A stretch of 64,000 bases of DNA from BOKV01 sp049289295 (GCA_049289295.1 JBATLL010000035.1:62001-126000); one strand, 5' to 3'; positions 1 to 8,029 are shown, numbered from the stretch's first letter. Translations and numbers: made by a program. The notes: generated by a model not told the origin, from the letters alone.

Positions 1-117
1 AGGCGCAACCTGGCCGTCCGCACGCTGAACAGATCGAGCCCCTCGAGCGGTTGCCTTGTTATGCATGATGAATTCCAGATCGCTGGCACTTGCCCAACGA
101 CGGTTGGAAACTGAACG

Positions 118-801
118 TCACAGTGCCATGGAACTCTCCAGAAAGACGCGGGTCCCAAGCGCGATGCGCGCAACGTTCTCGATCTTTTCGCGCGCAGCAC
201 GATGATGCGCCAAGCTCGCGCCATCGGTTGGAAGAAACTTCATCAGCTCAAATTCAAGATCGCAGATGGCACGCGCGCCGTCGAGCGGTTCTACCCGAGA
301 TCCGACCCGGACCCAGATGCCGTCAATCAGAAGGTTCAGTTGGCGAGCGATGATCCAGGCCTCAGACTTCGGTACAAAGTGCTTTAATTCATGAACAAAA
401 TTGCTGGCCACACGAGCATAGTTGGCGATCTGCACACGCTGGCATTCCCGGTTGTGGGGAACCTCGGCCATCAGCGAAACCCATGCCTGACAGACTGCCT
501 GGTTGAAGATCGACTCGTGGAAGTTCGCGATGATGATGGCCCAAAGCCGTTCGTAGGGCGTCTCTGCATACCTGTAGAGCTCCACGAGGGATGTGCTCAG
601 CATGCCATTGGTTCGCCGGATCACTGCCTCCAGAAGAGAGCTCTTGTCCTTGAAATGGTGCAGGACAACGCCCTTGGACACGCCGGCGATCTCTCCTACC
701 TTTTCAATCGTCGTGCCACGCAGCCCATAAAGCGAGACTGCCTCAAAAGCGGCCTTTGACAATTCGGCGCGTCGGATCGTGCGGATCGACCTTGATCGCA
801 A
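118..801 (-). CDS. TetR/AcrR-family regulator, BetI-like
   Basis: The 227-residue protein has an N-terminal TetR helix-turn-helix (about residues 10-58, with TTIEKVGEIAGVSKGVVLHH) and a C-terminal ligand-binding half that resembles BetI, the repressor of choline/betaine genes (PNR-type turn and QLNLLIDGIW region). It probably represses a nearby or unlinked operon in response to a small ligand. The start is a TTG at 801, chosen because an AGAAGGGT ribosome-binding site lies about 9 nt upstream and no better start is in frame. It is longer than typical BetI (about 195 residues). No betA or betB gene lies beside it in the window, so the BetI label is by resemblance only and the target is unknown. 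Confidence 0.75.
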   Translation of the reverse strand: MRSRSIRTIRRAELSKAAFEAVSLYGLRGTTIEKVGEIAGVSKGVVLHHFKDKSSLLEAVIRRTNGMLSTSLVELYRYAETPYERLWAIIIANFHESIFNQAVCQAWVSLMAEVPHNRECQRVQIANYARVASNFVHELKHFVPKSEAWIIARQLNLLIDGIWVRVGSRVEPLDGARAICDLEFELMKFLPTDGASLAHHRAAREKIENVARIALGTRVFLESSMAL

Positions 802-885
802 TTTCTTGTACCCTTCTGCAGCTAGCGTCCTGGAATCGACATCCCGAACGATACAATGATGTCGGACCAGAATAGTTAAATACCT

Positions 886-913
886 ACTGAAAGAAAAGAA
901 ACCGACTTTCGGT
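886..913. promoter_or_regulatory. Possible operator dyad upstream of the BetI-like gene
   Basis: ACTGAAAG (886-893) and CTTTCGGT (906-913) form an inverted repeat with one mismatch and a 12-bp spacer, about 85 bp upstream of the TetR-family gene. TetR-family proteins commonly repress their own promoters through such dyads, but the match is short and could be chance. Confidence 0.25.
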
Positions 914-1075
914 CACCCTGGCGCCACCACTCCCAGGCAAGCGGCGAGAACCCGGACACAGGTGCCAAACCGCCAAAACGGAGAATGGTCAGTGGCTGCA
1001 AAGGCCTGCCAACCCACGGAAAGTACGAGGTATTCTACAGACGCGGAGCATGTCGCGAAAACTGGGTGGACTAGC

Positions 1076-1150
1076 TGGCTGGGGCGGAAGGATTCGAACC
1101 TTCGCATGGCGGTACCAAAAACCGCTGCCTTACCGCTTGGCTACGCCCCA
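1076..1150 (-). tRNA. tRNA-Gln (anticodon TTG)
   Basis: Read on the minus strand, the 75-nt sequence folds as a complete cloverleaf. The acceptor stem pairs TGGGGCG with CGCCCCA; the T arm contains GGTTCGAATCC; the anticodon loop carries TTG for CAA codons; the discriminator is G and the CCA is encoded (1076-1078). These are the usual features of alphaproteobacterial tRNA-Gln. It stands alone, with no neighbouring functional tRNA; a tRNA-Pro remnant lies 170 bp away on the other strand. Confidence 0.95.
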
Positions 1151-1320
1151 GCAACTTCTTCATGAAGGCGGGTCTGTATAGCCATTCGACCTGACTCCTG
1201 CAAGCGCCTGCAAGGCGAAAGAGACGCTTTGCCGACACCAAAAAACACGCCGCCGCAGGCGGTGGGAAAGCCATGCGACGCCCCTACGCCGTGGCCACAA
1301 ACCAGCGATCTTGAGCCGGT

Positions 1321-1397
1321 CGGAGTGTGGCGCAGTCTGGTAGAGCACCATGTTCGGGATGAGGGTGTAGCAGGTTCCAATCCTGCCACTGCGGCCA
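1321..1397 (+). pseudogene. Degenerate tRNA-Pro (anticodon CGG)-like sequence
   Basis: The 77-nt sequence has the length and landmarks of bacterial tRNA-Pro(CGG): CGGAGTG acceptor, GGTA D-loop, TTCGGGA anticodon loop, GCAGG/CCTGC T stem and encoded CCA. It is damaged in several arms. The acceptor has a G3:G70 mismatch, the D stem a G:A mismatch, and the anticodon stem an A:A mismatch plus two wobble pairs. The T loop has C in place of the purine at position 57, and the discriminator is G where tRNA-Pro usually has A. I therefore read it as a decaying tRNA. A divergent functional tRNA is possible but less likely. Confidence 0.65.
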
Positions 1398-1610
1398 TGA
1401 AACGGTGATCAGGCATTTTGTCCATCCATTGCCTGCCGCGTTGTTGCATCACTCGATACCAGTGCGCAGAAAGACAAATGTTGCCGGTATCGCGCGAGCT
1501 TCATGCGTCGTATTGCTTCAAGGAAAATCCGGTAATCACGGTTGAGCCATTGACCCGCCGGTCAAACATGTTCAATTGACCCGACCTGCCAACAAGGGAA
1601 TAGCTGCCTC

Positions 1611-2939
1611 GTGCGATACGGTATCCTGAGCGAATTTGTCGAAGAACTGGTTTCGCGGACCACCGCTACCTTGATGGGTGGTTCGAAGGAAACGTTCAAG
1701 ACGCTTTTCGACCGGCTGCTTCGCGAACAGGGTGACATTCCCGCGCTCAAGACCGCATCCGTGATCATCTCCAGATATGGACAGGCCAGCCTCGAGGAAA
1801 AGCGCGAACTCTTCACGCTGCTTGCCGAGGATTTCGACGTCGATGCCGACAAGGCGCTCGCTGCAGCGCAAGCCTACCGCGAGAGCCGCTCGGCGCATGC
1901 CTATGCCACACTGCAGGCAGCGACAGAATCACCGCGCCAGGAGCAGTTCCGACGGCTGAACCGGGTTCCGGGTGGAACGCTGGCGCTGGTGCGCATGCGC
2001 GAAGACCTGCTTTTCCATTTCCGGGACGTGCCGGGAGCAAAGCGTATCGATTCGGATTTCCAGCATCTGTTTTCATCCTGGTTCAACCGCGGTTTTCTGG
2101 TCCTGCGCAACATCGACTGGACAACGCCTGCACACATTCTCGAAAAGATCATTGCCTATGAGGCGGTGCACGAGATTTCCAGCTGGGCTGATTTGCGCTC
2201 GCGCACAGAACCGGCTGACCGTCGCTGCTTTGCCTATTTCCATCCTGCAGTTCCAGATGAGCCGCTGGTTTTCGTCGAAGTTGCGCTCACCCAGTCGATG
2301 CCTGCAGCAATCAGCGACATTCTTGACAAGGATCGGGTGGCACTTGCGCCCGGTAATGTCACCACGGCCGTGTTCTATTCGATATCAAACTGCCATCAGG
2401 GCCTTCAGGGTGTGTCGTTCGGAAACTTCCTGATCAAGCAGGTGGCAGCGCAGTTGCAGCTGGAGTTTCCTCGCCTCAAGGACTTTGTCACGCTTTCGCC
2501 CGTGCCAGGTTTCAGCCGATGGCTCGCGAGCGCGGAACCCAGCGCCCTTGCAGAATTCAAGAAGATTGCCGAAGCGGGCCTGCTGGATGCGGCAGCGCCA
2601 CTGGAAGAGGAAATCCGCGCGCAGGCTCCTGCGATCAGGGCGCTGGCAGCGACCTATCTGCTGCTGGCCAAGCGTGCGGATTCAAGGCCGTTCGATCCAG
2701 TCGCGCGCTTTCATCTGGCCAATGGCGCGGAACTGGCTAGGATTAACACCGAAGCGAACCTGACGGCACGCGGCATTTCCGAATCGCTCGGCGTCATGGT
2801 CAATTATCGCTATGAGCTGGCGCGCGCTGACGCCAACCATGAGCAGTATTTCGCCACTGGCTCCATCAGGACGCCCCGTCAGGTGCGCGAACTGGCACTG
2901 AAGCTGCCGGTTCCAACGCCGGAAGAAGTCTCCGCCTGA
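1611..2939 (+). CDS. Malonyl-CoA decarboxylase
   Basis: The 442-residue protein matches the MatA/MLYCD family across its length, including the family-typical FHPAVPDEPLVFVEVALT and CHQGLQGVSFGNFLIKQV segments. These enzymes decarboxylate malonyl-CoA to acetyl-CoA in the cytoplasm, either to use malonate or to relieve inhibition by malonyl-CoA. The N-terminal third is the helical oligomerisation domain and the rest is the GNAT-like catalytic domain. The start is a GTG at 1611 with an AAGGGAA ribosome-binding site about 10 nt upstream. No malonyl-CoA synthetase (matB) or malonate transporter is adjacent, so it appears to act as a single-gene function here. Confidence 0.92.
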   Translation: MRYGILSEFVEELVSRTTATLMGGSKETFKTLFDRLLREQGDIPALKTASVIISRYGQASLEEKRELFTLLAEDFDVDADKALAAAQAYRESRSAHAYATLQAATESPRQEQFRRLNRVPGGTLALVRMREDLLFHFRDVPGAKRIDSDFQHLFSSWFNRGFLVLRNIDWTTPAHILEKIIAYEAVHEISSWADLRSRTEPADRRCFAYFHPAVPDEPLVFVEVALTQSMPAAISDILDKDRVALAPGNVTTAVFYSISNCHQGLQGVSFGNFLIKQVAAQLQLEFPRLKDFVTLSPVPGFSRWLASAEPSALAEFKKIAEAGLLDAAAPLEEEIRAQAPAIRALAATYLLLAKRADSRPFDPVARFHLANGAELARINTEANLTARGISESLGVMVNYRYELARADANHEQYFATGSIRTPRQVRELALKLPVPTPEEVSA

Positions 2940-3036
2940 GCGCCAAACCCCGGTTGGGAACATGAGCCAGCCTTCCAGGCATCGCTGCCAGGCGATTGTT
3001 CATATGTCCAGATCAGCGTGAACCCAAAGCCAAGTC

Positions 3037-3060
3037 CCGGCTCCTGCATACGGGAGCCGG
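3037..3060. terminator. Hairpin between convergent genes, probable bidirectional terminator
   Basis: CCGGCTCC (3037-3044) and GGAGCCGG (3053-3060) form a perfect 8-bp GC-rich stem with an 8-nt loop, lying between the convergent 3' ends of malonyl-CoA decarboxylase and the aminotransferase. The downstream T-runs are weak on both strands, so termination strength is uncertain. Confidence 0.5.
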
Positions 3061-3071
3061 TATCTTGTCGA

Positions 3072-4460
3072 TCAAAGCGCCTTTGAAACTTCGGCCAATG
3101 ACTCGTCCATGGCGCTGACGATCATGTCGATATCGGCTTCAGTGGCAATCAATGCCGGGCTCAGGCACAAGGTGTTGTTGAGCCCAGGCAGCGACCGGTT
3201 GGTCATGCCGATCTGCACGCCGTGCGCCATCGCACCGCCAACAACTGCCTGAACGATCTTTTCGCCCAGCGGTTCCTTGGTCTTGCGATCTGCGACGAGT
3301 TCAGCACCACAGAACAGCCCCTTGCCGCGCACATCGCCGACGATGGCATGGCGTTCCTTGAGACCGTGCAGGCCGTTCATCAGGCGCTCGCCCATCTTCA
3401 GTGTGTTGTCGAGCAGCTTCTCGTCTTCGATGATGCGCATGTTTTCCAGCGCTGCTGCCGGACCTGCCGTGCAGCCGCCGAAAGTGGAGATATCCCGGAA
3501 ATAGCCGAGCGGATCGGAGGCGTCGTCCTTGAACATCTGGAAGACTTCCTCGGTGGTGACGGTGCACGAAATGGCGGCATAGCCGGATGCAACGCCTTTT
3601 GCCATCGTCACGATGTCAGGCTTGACGCCGTAGTTCTGGTAACCGAACCACACGCCCGTGCGGCCCACACCACAAACGACTTCGTCGATATGCAGCAGGA
3701 TATCGTACTTGCGGCAGATTTCCTGTACGCGGTCCCAATAGCCTTCCGGCGGGGTGATGACTCCGCCGCCTGCGGTGACCGGCTCCAGCACGATTGCGCC
3801 GACAGTATCGGGTCCTTCGCGAAGGATCACTTCCTCGATCGCGTTTGCAGCACGCAGGCCATAGTCGGACACCTCGCCCCACTGGCTTCGATATTCAAGG
3901 CAATGGGGAACCTCGACAAAGCCATCGGGGAACGGGCCATACTGCAACGCGCGTTCCGGCTGGCCACAGGATGCCAGGCAGGCGATGGTAGTGCCGTGAT
4001 AGTCCCTCTCGCGATAGAGAATCTTGTTCTTGCGACCACCGTAGCGCTTGTGCGCAATCTGGCGAACGATCTTGTAGGCTTTCTCGTTCGCCTCGGAACC
4101 GGAGTTGGAATAGTAGACGCGGCTCAGGCCGGGCATGGTTGCGATGAGGCGCTCGGCAAATTGTGCTCCGGGTACGGAGCCTGCGGAACCGGCGAAATAG
4201 TTCATCTTCAAAAGCTGGTCGCGGACGGCGTTTGCGATCGATTCGCGGCCATAGCCGACATTGACAGTCCACACACCGCCGGAAACCGCATCGAGCGTCT
4301 CGCGGCCCGTGGCATCCCATACCCGCATGCCGCGACCTTCCACGATCACACGCGGATCGATGGTTTCAAACGGCTTGTGCTGGGTCAGATGGTGCCAGAC
4401 ATGCGCCTTGTCGGCAGCAATGACGTCTGTGAGGTCATTTGTTCTGGGGATCGCGGTCAT
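3072..4460 (-). CDS. tpa: Class-III aminotransferase, probable taurine:pyruvate aminotransferase
   Basis: This 462-residue fold-type I PLP enzyme has the class-III signatures: YYSNSGSEANEKAYKI for phosphate binding, LHIDEVVCGVGRTG with the PLP-contacting Asp, and the Schiff-base Lys288 in TMAKGVASGY. The N-terminal HVWHHLTQHKPFE and VSGGVWTVNVGYG segments are what I recognise from taurine:pyruvate aminotransferases, which convert taurine plus pyruvate to sulfoacetaldehyde plus alanine. No xsc, tauR or TauABC transporter lies beside it, so the substrate rests on sequence resemblance; a hypotaurine or other omega-amine substrate is the alternative. It has its own promoter region at 4516-4547. 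Confidence 0.78.
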   Translation of the reverse strand: MTAIPRTNDLTDVIAADKAHVWHHLTQHKPFETIDPRVIVEGRGMRVWDATGRETLDAVSGGVWTVNVGYGRESIANAVRDQLLKMNYFAGSAGSVPGAQFAERLIATMPGLSRVYYSNSGSEANEKAYKIVRQIAHKRYGGRKNKILYRERDYHGTTIACLASCGQPERALQYGPFPDGFVEVPHCLEYRSQWGEVSDYGLRAANAIEEVILREGPDTVGAIVLEPVTAGGGVITPPEGYWDRVQEICRKYDILLHIDEVVCGVGRTGVWFGYQNYGVKPDIVTMAKGVASGYAAISCTVTTEEVFQMFKDDASDPLGYFRDISTFGGCTAGPAAALENMRIIEDEKLLDNTLKMGERLMNGLHGLKERHAIVGDVRGKGLFCGAELVADRKTKEPLGEKIVQAVVGGAMAHGVQIGMTNRSLPGLNNTLCLSPALIATEADIDMIVSAMDESLAEVSKAL

Positions 4461-4515
4461 GTCCGTCTACCTGTCTTGCTGAAGGTTGCTTGGGCGCAAA
4501 TTCCATGCGCGGCTG

Positions 4516-4547
4516 ATTATAACTACACCTGCCTGTGAAAAGGTGTA
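4516..4547 (-). promoter_or_regulatory. Candidate promoter with operator dyad for the taurine-type aminotransferase
   Basis: On the minus strand a perfect TATAAT (4516-4521) sits 56 bp upstream of the aminotransferase start. No good -35 element lies 16-18 bp further up. That position is instead covered by the inverted repeat TACACCT-N10-AGGTGTA (4524-4547). This is the layout of a promoter that depends on, or is blocked by, a dimeric regulator at the -35 region. The regulator is not identified. Confidence 0.5.
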
Positions 4548-4638
4548 CAGCCACCATCCGCCAATCGATATGGCCAGATTGGTGCTGGATTTCTGGTCTG
4601 CTTCCCGATTTCCCGTCAGTTCCAGGCCACGCCGGGCA

Positions 4639-5031
4639 TCATTCAGGCGTGTCGGCGTCCATTTCAGCGAACGTTTTCCTTGCGATGGAAAAGGCGTGAT
4701 TGGCCGCCGGCACGCCTGCATAGATCGCCACATGCATCAAAGCTTCGGCGATATCTTCCGGACTGGCGCCGGTATTGACCGTGGCGCGCAGATGCAAAGC
4801 CAGTTCATTGTCACGCCCAAGTGCTGCCAACAAGGCAACAGTGATCATGGATCGTTCTCGCAAGGTCAGCTGCTTCCCTGACCAGACATGACCCCACGCG
4901 GCATCGGTTATCAGGTGCTGGAAGCGTTCATCGAACGCGGTGCTGGTTGCCTGCGCGCGGTCGACATGCGCATCGCCCAGAACCCTGCGGCGGGTCTTCG
5001 TGCCTCGTTCGCTCAATGTCTCCTTTGCCAC
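4639..5031 (-). CDS. Carboxymuconolactone decarboxylase family protein (PcaC-like)
   Basis: The 130-residue protein has the CMD fold throughout, with FDERFQHLITDAAWGHVW, LTLRERSMITVALLAALGR and HLRATVNTGASPEDIAEALM. These are typical of gamma-carboxymuconolactone decarboxylase, the beta-ketoadipate pathway enzyme. The start is a GTG at 5031, chosen because a perfect AGGAGG lies about 5 nt upstream; a start farther out at 5052 would place that site inside the coding region. No other pca gene is present, so a stand-alone role such as the distantly related AhpD-type activity cannot be excluded, although the CxxC motif of AhpD is absent. Confidence 0.8.
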   Translation of the reverse strand: MAKETLSERGTKTRRRVLGDAHVDRAQATSTAFDERFQHLITDAAWGHVWSGKQLTLRERSMITVALLAALGRDNELALHLRATVNTGASPEDIAEALMHVAIYAGVPAANHAFSIARKTFAEMDADTPE

Positions 5032-5188
5032 GGAACCTCCTGCCCTGCGCATTTCGTGTGGCCGGACTTTGCCACAGGCGAAATGGAAATACGAGCAGGC
5101 GGCGGGCGGCGTTTGAATTTACGGTTGAGTGGCCGCAACTGGCAGCCTATGTTCCAGCGGTTTTCCAATAAAGAGAAACGGATAGCGA

Positions 5189-6031
5189 ATGCGGTTTACA
5201 GGTACCGATGCCTATGTGGCAGCCGACGATCTAACCATTGCCGTCAATGCAGCGATCGCGCTCGAGCGGCCACTCCTCGTCAAGGGGGAGCCGGGCACCG
5301 GCAAGACGGAACTGGCTCGCCAGGTGGCGGGTTCACTGGGCCTCGACCTGATTGAATGGCACGTGAAGTCGACAACCAAGGCGCAGCAGGGGCTTTACGA
5401 ATATGATGCCGTGAGCCGCCTGCGCGACAGCCAGCTTGGCGATGAACGCGTGCACGATGTGCGCAATTACATTCGGCGCGGCAAGCTTTGGGAAGCCTTC
5501 GACAGCGATCGGCGGATCGTCCTGCTGATTGACGAGATCGACAAGGCCGACATCGAGTTTCCAAACGACCTGCTGCAGGAACTCGACCGCATGGAGTTTC
5601 ATGTCTACGAGACGAACGAGACCGTGAAGGCGCGTGTTCGTCCAATCGTGATCATCACGTCGAACAATGAAAAGGAACTGCCGGACGCCTTCCTGCGGCG
5701 CTGCTTCTTTCACTACATCAAGTTTCCGGAGATGGAGACGCTGGAGCAGATCGTTGATGTTCACTATCCAGGCATTCGCAAGAAGCTTGTGCGTGCTGCA
5801 CTAACCCAGTTCTACGAGATCCGGGAGACGCCGGGGCTGAAGAAAAAGCCGTCCACGAGCGAGGCGCTTGACTGGATTCGGCTGCTGGTCGCCGACGAGC
5901 TGGAACCTGAGGACCTGCGGAACGACCCGAAGAACCTGCTGCCGAAACTGCATGGCGCACTTTTGAAGAACGAGCAGGATGTTCACCTGTTCGAGCGGCT
6001 GGCATTTCTGGCACGGCAAAGGGGCGGGTGA
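5189..6031 (+). CDS. MoxR-family AAA+ ATPase
   Basis: The 280-residue protein has Walker A GEPGTGKTE (about residues 34-42), Walker B LLIDEIDKAD, sensor-1 ITSNNEKELPDAFLRRC with the arginine finger, and a C-terminal lid. It is the single-domain MoxR/CoxD type that works with a vWA-domain protein as a chaperone for metalloenzyme or complex maturation. In many alphaproteobacteria the vWA partner gene follows at once; here the likely partner starts 4.6 kb downstream at 10644. An AAAGAGA ribosome-binding site lies upstream of the ATG. Confidence 0.9.
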   Translation: MRFTGTDAYVAADDLTIAVNAAIALERPLLVKGEPGTGKTELARQVAGSLGLDLIEWHVKSTTKAQQGLYEYDAVSRLRDSQLGDERVHDVRNYIRRGKLWEAFDSDRRIVLLIDEIDKADIEFPNDLLQELDRMEFHVYETNETVKARVRPIVIITSNNEKELPDAFLRRCFFHYIKFPEMETLEQIVDVHYPGIRKKLVRAALTQFYEIRETPGLKKKPSTSEALDWIRLLVADELEPEDLRNDPKNLLPKLHGALLKNEQDVHLFERLAFLARQRGG

Positions 6032-6046
6032 GGCGAAAGGCAAGAA

Positions 6047-6111
6047 TGTTCTACAGTCTTGATTTTTGTAGAACAATCGATATGTTCTACAAAATATGGA
6101 ATTGTAGAACA
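6047..6111. repeat. Two tandem 29-bp palindromes from four alternating 10-bp words, overlapping a start codon
   Basis: The words are TGTTCTACAG (6047-6056), TTGTAGAACA (6066-6075), TGTTCTACAA (6083-6092) and TTGTAGAACA (6102-6111). Words 1+2 and 3+4 form palindromes with identical 9-nt spacers, separated by 7 bp; words 2+3 are also perfectly complementary. The last base of word 4 is the A of the next gene's ATG, and the only Shine-Dalgarno-like GGA (6098-6100) lies in the second spacer. Site spacing (centres 19, 17 and 19 bp apart) suits a multimeric repressor. The RNA could also switch between paired states 1:2/3:4 and 2:3. There is no T-run, so it is not a simple terminator. Confidence 0.85.
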
Positions 6112-7127
6112 TGGCAAGATATCACTCATCGCTCGCGCACTCCGCCTATATCGACCTGCGGCGCTCATTGCAGGATGAAACCGTTACGCAAATACGCGGA
6201 AATGTGGTCCTGGCCGAGCGAAACGGTCGAGGATACTGGTATGACACCTACCGGGTCGGAACTTCAGTGCAAAAGACCTATATCGGCGAAGATACCGCAG
6301 AATTGCGGGAACGCATTGCACGCGTAGCTGAACTCAAGAAGAACGCCAAATTGCGTCAGAAAGATCGCTCCAGACTGGTGCGCCTGCTGCGGACCGAGGG
6401 TTTTACCGGCGTTGATACCACATCTGGAAGCCTGCTATCGGCATTGGCTGCGAGTGGAGTCTTCCGGCTTGGCGGAACCTTGGTCGGAACCATTGCGTTT
6501 CGCCTTTACGAAGGCGAACTGGGGATCAGGCTACCGACTGAAGAGACAGCCGAAACCAACGACCTGGACATTGCGGCGTTCGAACAATTGTCCCTGGCAC
6601 TGGCTCAATCCGATGCGGCAGATGTCAACAAGGCTCTTGCCGATCTGGAGTTCGAAGCCGTCCTTACACTCTCACCAAAAAAAACATGGCGCTGGAAGCA
6701 GACGCGCGGCGAAATGATGGTCGAGTTCCTGACCCCCTCCTTCGACGCGGAAGAGGGAATTCGTCCCTTACCGGCACTGGGTGTTCACGCGCAGGCGCTG
6801 CATTATCTCAACTTCCTGATTGCCGATCCGATCAAGGCAGCAGTTCCATACAGGTCCGGCGTGCTGGTACAGATCCCCGCTCCCGAGCGCTTCGCAGTGC
6901 ACAAACTGATTGTTGCCGATCGGCGCCAGAGCGGTCCGGATGCCTTGAAATCGGTGAAGGACCGGCGCCAGGCCGCTTTCCTGATCGAGGTGCTCGCCCA
7001 GGACAGGCCTGACGAGTTGCGCGAGGCATGGGAGGATGCGCGGGAACGGGGACCTAAATGGCGTGAACGCCTGGACCGCAGCCTTGCCCGCATGCCCGAA
7101 ACTGCAAAGCTGCTTGCAACGCTTTGA
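6111..7127 (+). CDS. GSU2403-like nucleotidyltransferase-fold protein (NTP_transf_8 type)
   Basis: The 338-residue soluble protein has an N-terminal helical region with a charged segment (about residues 60-100), followed by a nucleotidyltransferase-like core. In that core GGTLVGTIAFR is followed by TNDLDIA, which supplies the DxD-type acidic pair, and then by MMVEFLTPS. I recognise this as the poorly characterised GSU2403/NTP_transf_8 family. Enzymatic activity and substrate are unknown; relatives occur in accessory regions and are sometimes suspected of toxin-antitoxin or defence roles. The start at 6111 overlaps the palindrome array, which implies tight control. No antitoxin-like gene is visible next to it. 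Confidence 0.65.
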   Translation: MARYHSSLAHSAYIDLRRSLQDETVTQIRGNVVLAERNGRGYWYDTYRVGTSVQKTYIGEDTAELRERIARVAELKKNAKLRQKDRSRLVRLLRTEGFTGVDTTSGSLLSALAASGVFRLGGTLVGTIAFRLYEGELGIRLPTEETAETNDLDIAAFEQLSLALAQSDAADVNKALADLEFEAVLTLSPKKTWRWKQTRGEMMVEFLTPSFDAEEGIRPLPALGVHAQALHYLNFLIADPIKAAVPYRSGVLVQIPAPERFAVHKLIVADRRQSGPDALKSVKDRRQAAFLIEVLAQDRPDELREAWEDARERGPKWRERLDRSLARMPETAKLLATL

Positions 7128-7135
7128 GCGACCCC

Positions 7136-8029
7136 TCACCCCAAATGCCCGAGCGCCCGGACGAATTCAGCCAATGGCTTGCGCGGGGCATTTTCTGCCA
7201 TTCGGAGTATCAATTGCCGTGGCAGTCTTGCCGTTGTGCTGAAGGGTGCAACCAGTCGGCCATCGTCAAGGCGTGATTGTACCAGCGCCTTGTGCCCCAT
7301 GAGAATGCCTGCGCCATTTACCGCCTCCTCCACTGCAAGGGCATAAAGCGAGAAGACCGGGCCTGTCACATCGTTCATCCACCCAACTGGCATCCCCGGT
7401 GCTGCTGTAACCATCCAGTGCGCCCAGTCGGTATTCCATGTGGAATCGTGCAGCAGGGTCTCACCGGCAAGATCAGCGGGACTGTTCAGTCTTGCAACGA
7501 TGTCGGGCGCGCAAACGGGCGTGATTTCATCATCGAACATCGTAACGCCACCCGCAGCGACCGGCGTTTCTTCAAGAAACAGCGCGGCGTCGAAATCATC
7601 GCGCAAGAAGTTTGGTGGTTGTTCGAGCGCTGTAACGGAGACCGAAAGACCGGGAATTGCCGCGCGGATTTTCGGCAGGCGCGGTGACAGCCACAATTGC
7701 GCGACACTTGGCAGGGTGGTAATGCGGATGCAGCCCGGATCGGCAGCAACGCGCAGCCGCTGTGCTGCTGCGGCGGTCGCATCGAACGCGCGGGTGAAGT
7801 CCTCTATCACCAGTTCTCCCAGTCGCGTCAGGCGAACCCCTTGCGCATGGCGCTCAAACAGCGGGCGCCCTGCCCAGGTTTCGAGCGCCTTGACATGCTG
7901 GGCAACTGCACCGGGCGTGACATTGAGCTCCTTTGCAGCATGAGCGAAACCGCCAAGCCGCGCCGACACTTCAAATGCACGCAATGCATTGAGCGGAGGT
8001 CCTTTTGGACGAGGTGGAGAAACCGACAT
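7136..8029 (-). CDS. LysR-family regulator, GcvA-like
   Basis: The 297-residue protein has an N-terminal winged HTH (about residues 14-72, with RLGGFAHAAKELNVTPGAVAQHV) and a periplasmic-binding-protein-like effector domain of the GcvA type. It is divergently transcribed from the SHMT-like gene at 8140, with about 110 bp between starts. That is the classical layout for a LysR protein controlling its neighbour and itself, so an amino-acid-related effector is likely by context. It converges with the nucleotidyltransferase gene, with 8 bp between stops. Confidence 0.88.
   Translation of the reverse strand: MSVSPPRPKGPPLNALRAFEVSARLGGFAHAAKELNVTPGAVAQHVKALETWAGRPLFERHAQGVRLTRLGELVIEDFTRAFDATAAAAQRLRVAADPGCIRITTLPSVAQLWLSPRLPKIRAAIPGLSVSVTALEQPPNFLRDDFDAALFLEETPVAAGGVTMFDDEITPVCAPDIVARLNSPADLAGETLLHDSTWNTDWAHWMVTAAPGMPVGWMNDVTGPVFSLYALAVEEAVNGAGILMGHKALVQSRLDDGRLVAPFSTTARLPRQLILRMAENAPRKPLAEFVRALGHLG

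Noticed and set aside
1..117. Gene fragment at the left edge
   Set aside because: No frame gives a recognisable protein, and the stretch is too short to support a call.
1141..1452. 103-codon open frame on the minus strand with a VAGLEPATPSSRTW-like segment
   Set aside because: It is the antisense of the tRNA-Pro-like sequence; such translated tRNA fragments are common false genes.
3222..4538. 438-codon open frame on the plus strand
   Set aside because: It lies wholly antisense to the class-III aminotransferase, shows no recognisable family, and reflects codon bias in GC-rich DNA.
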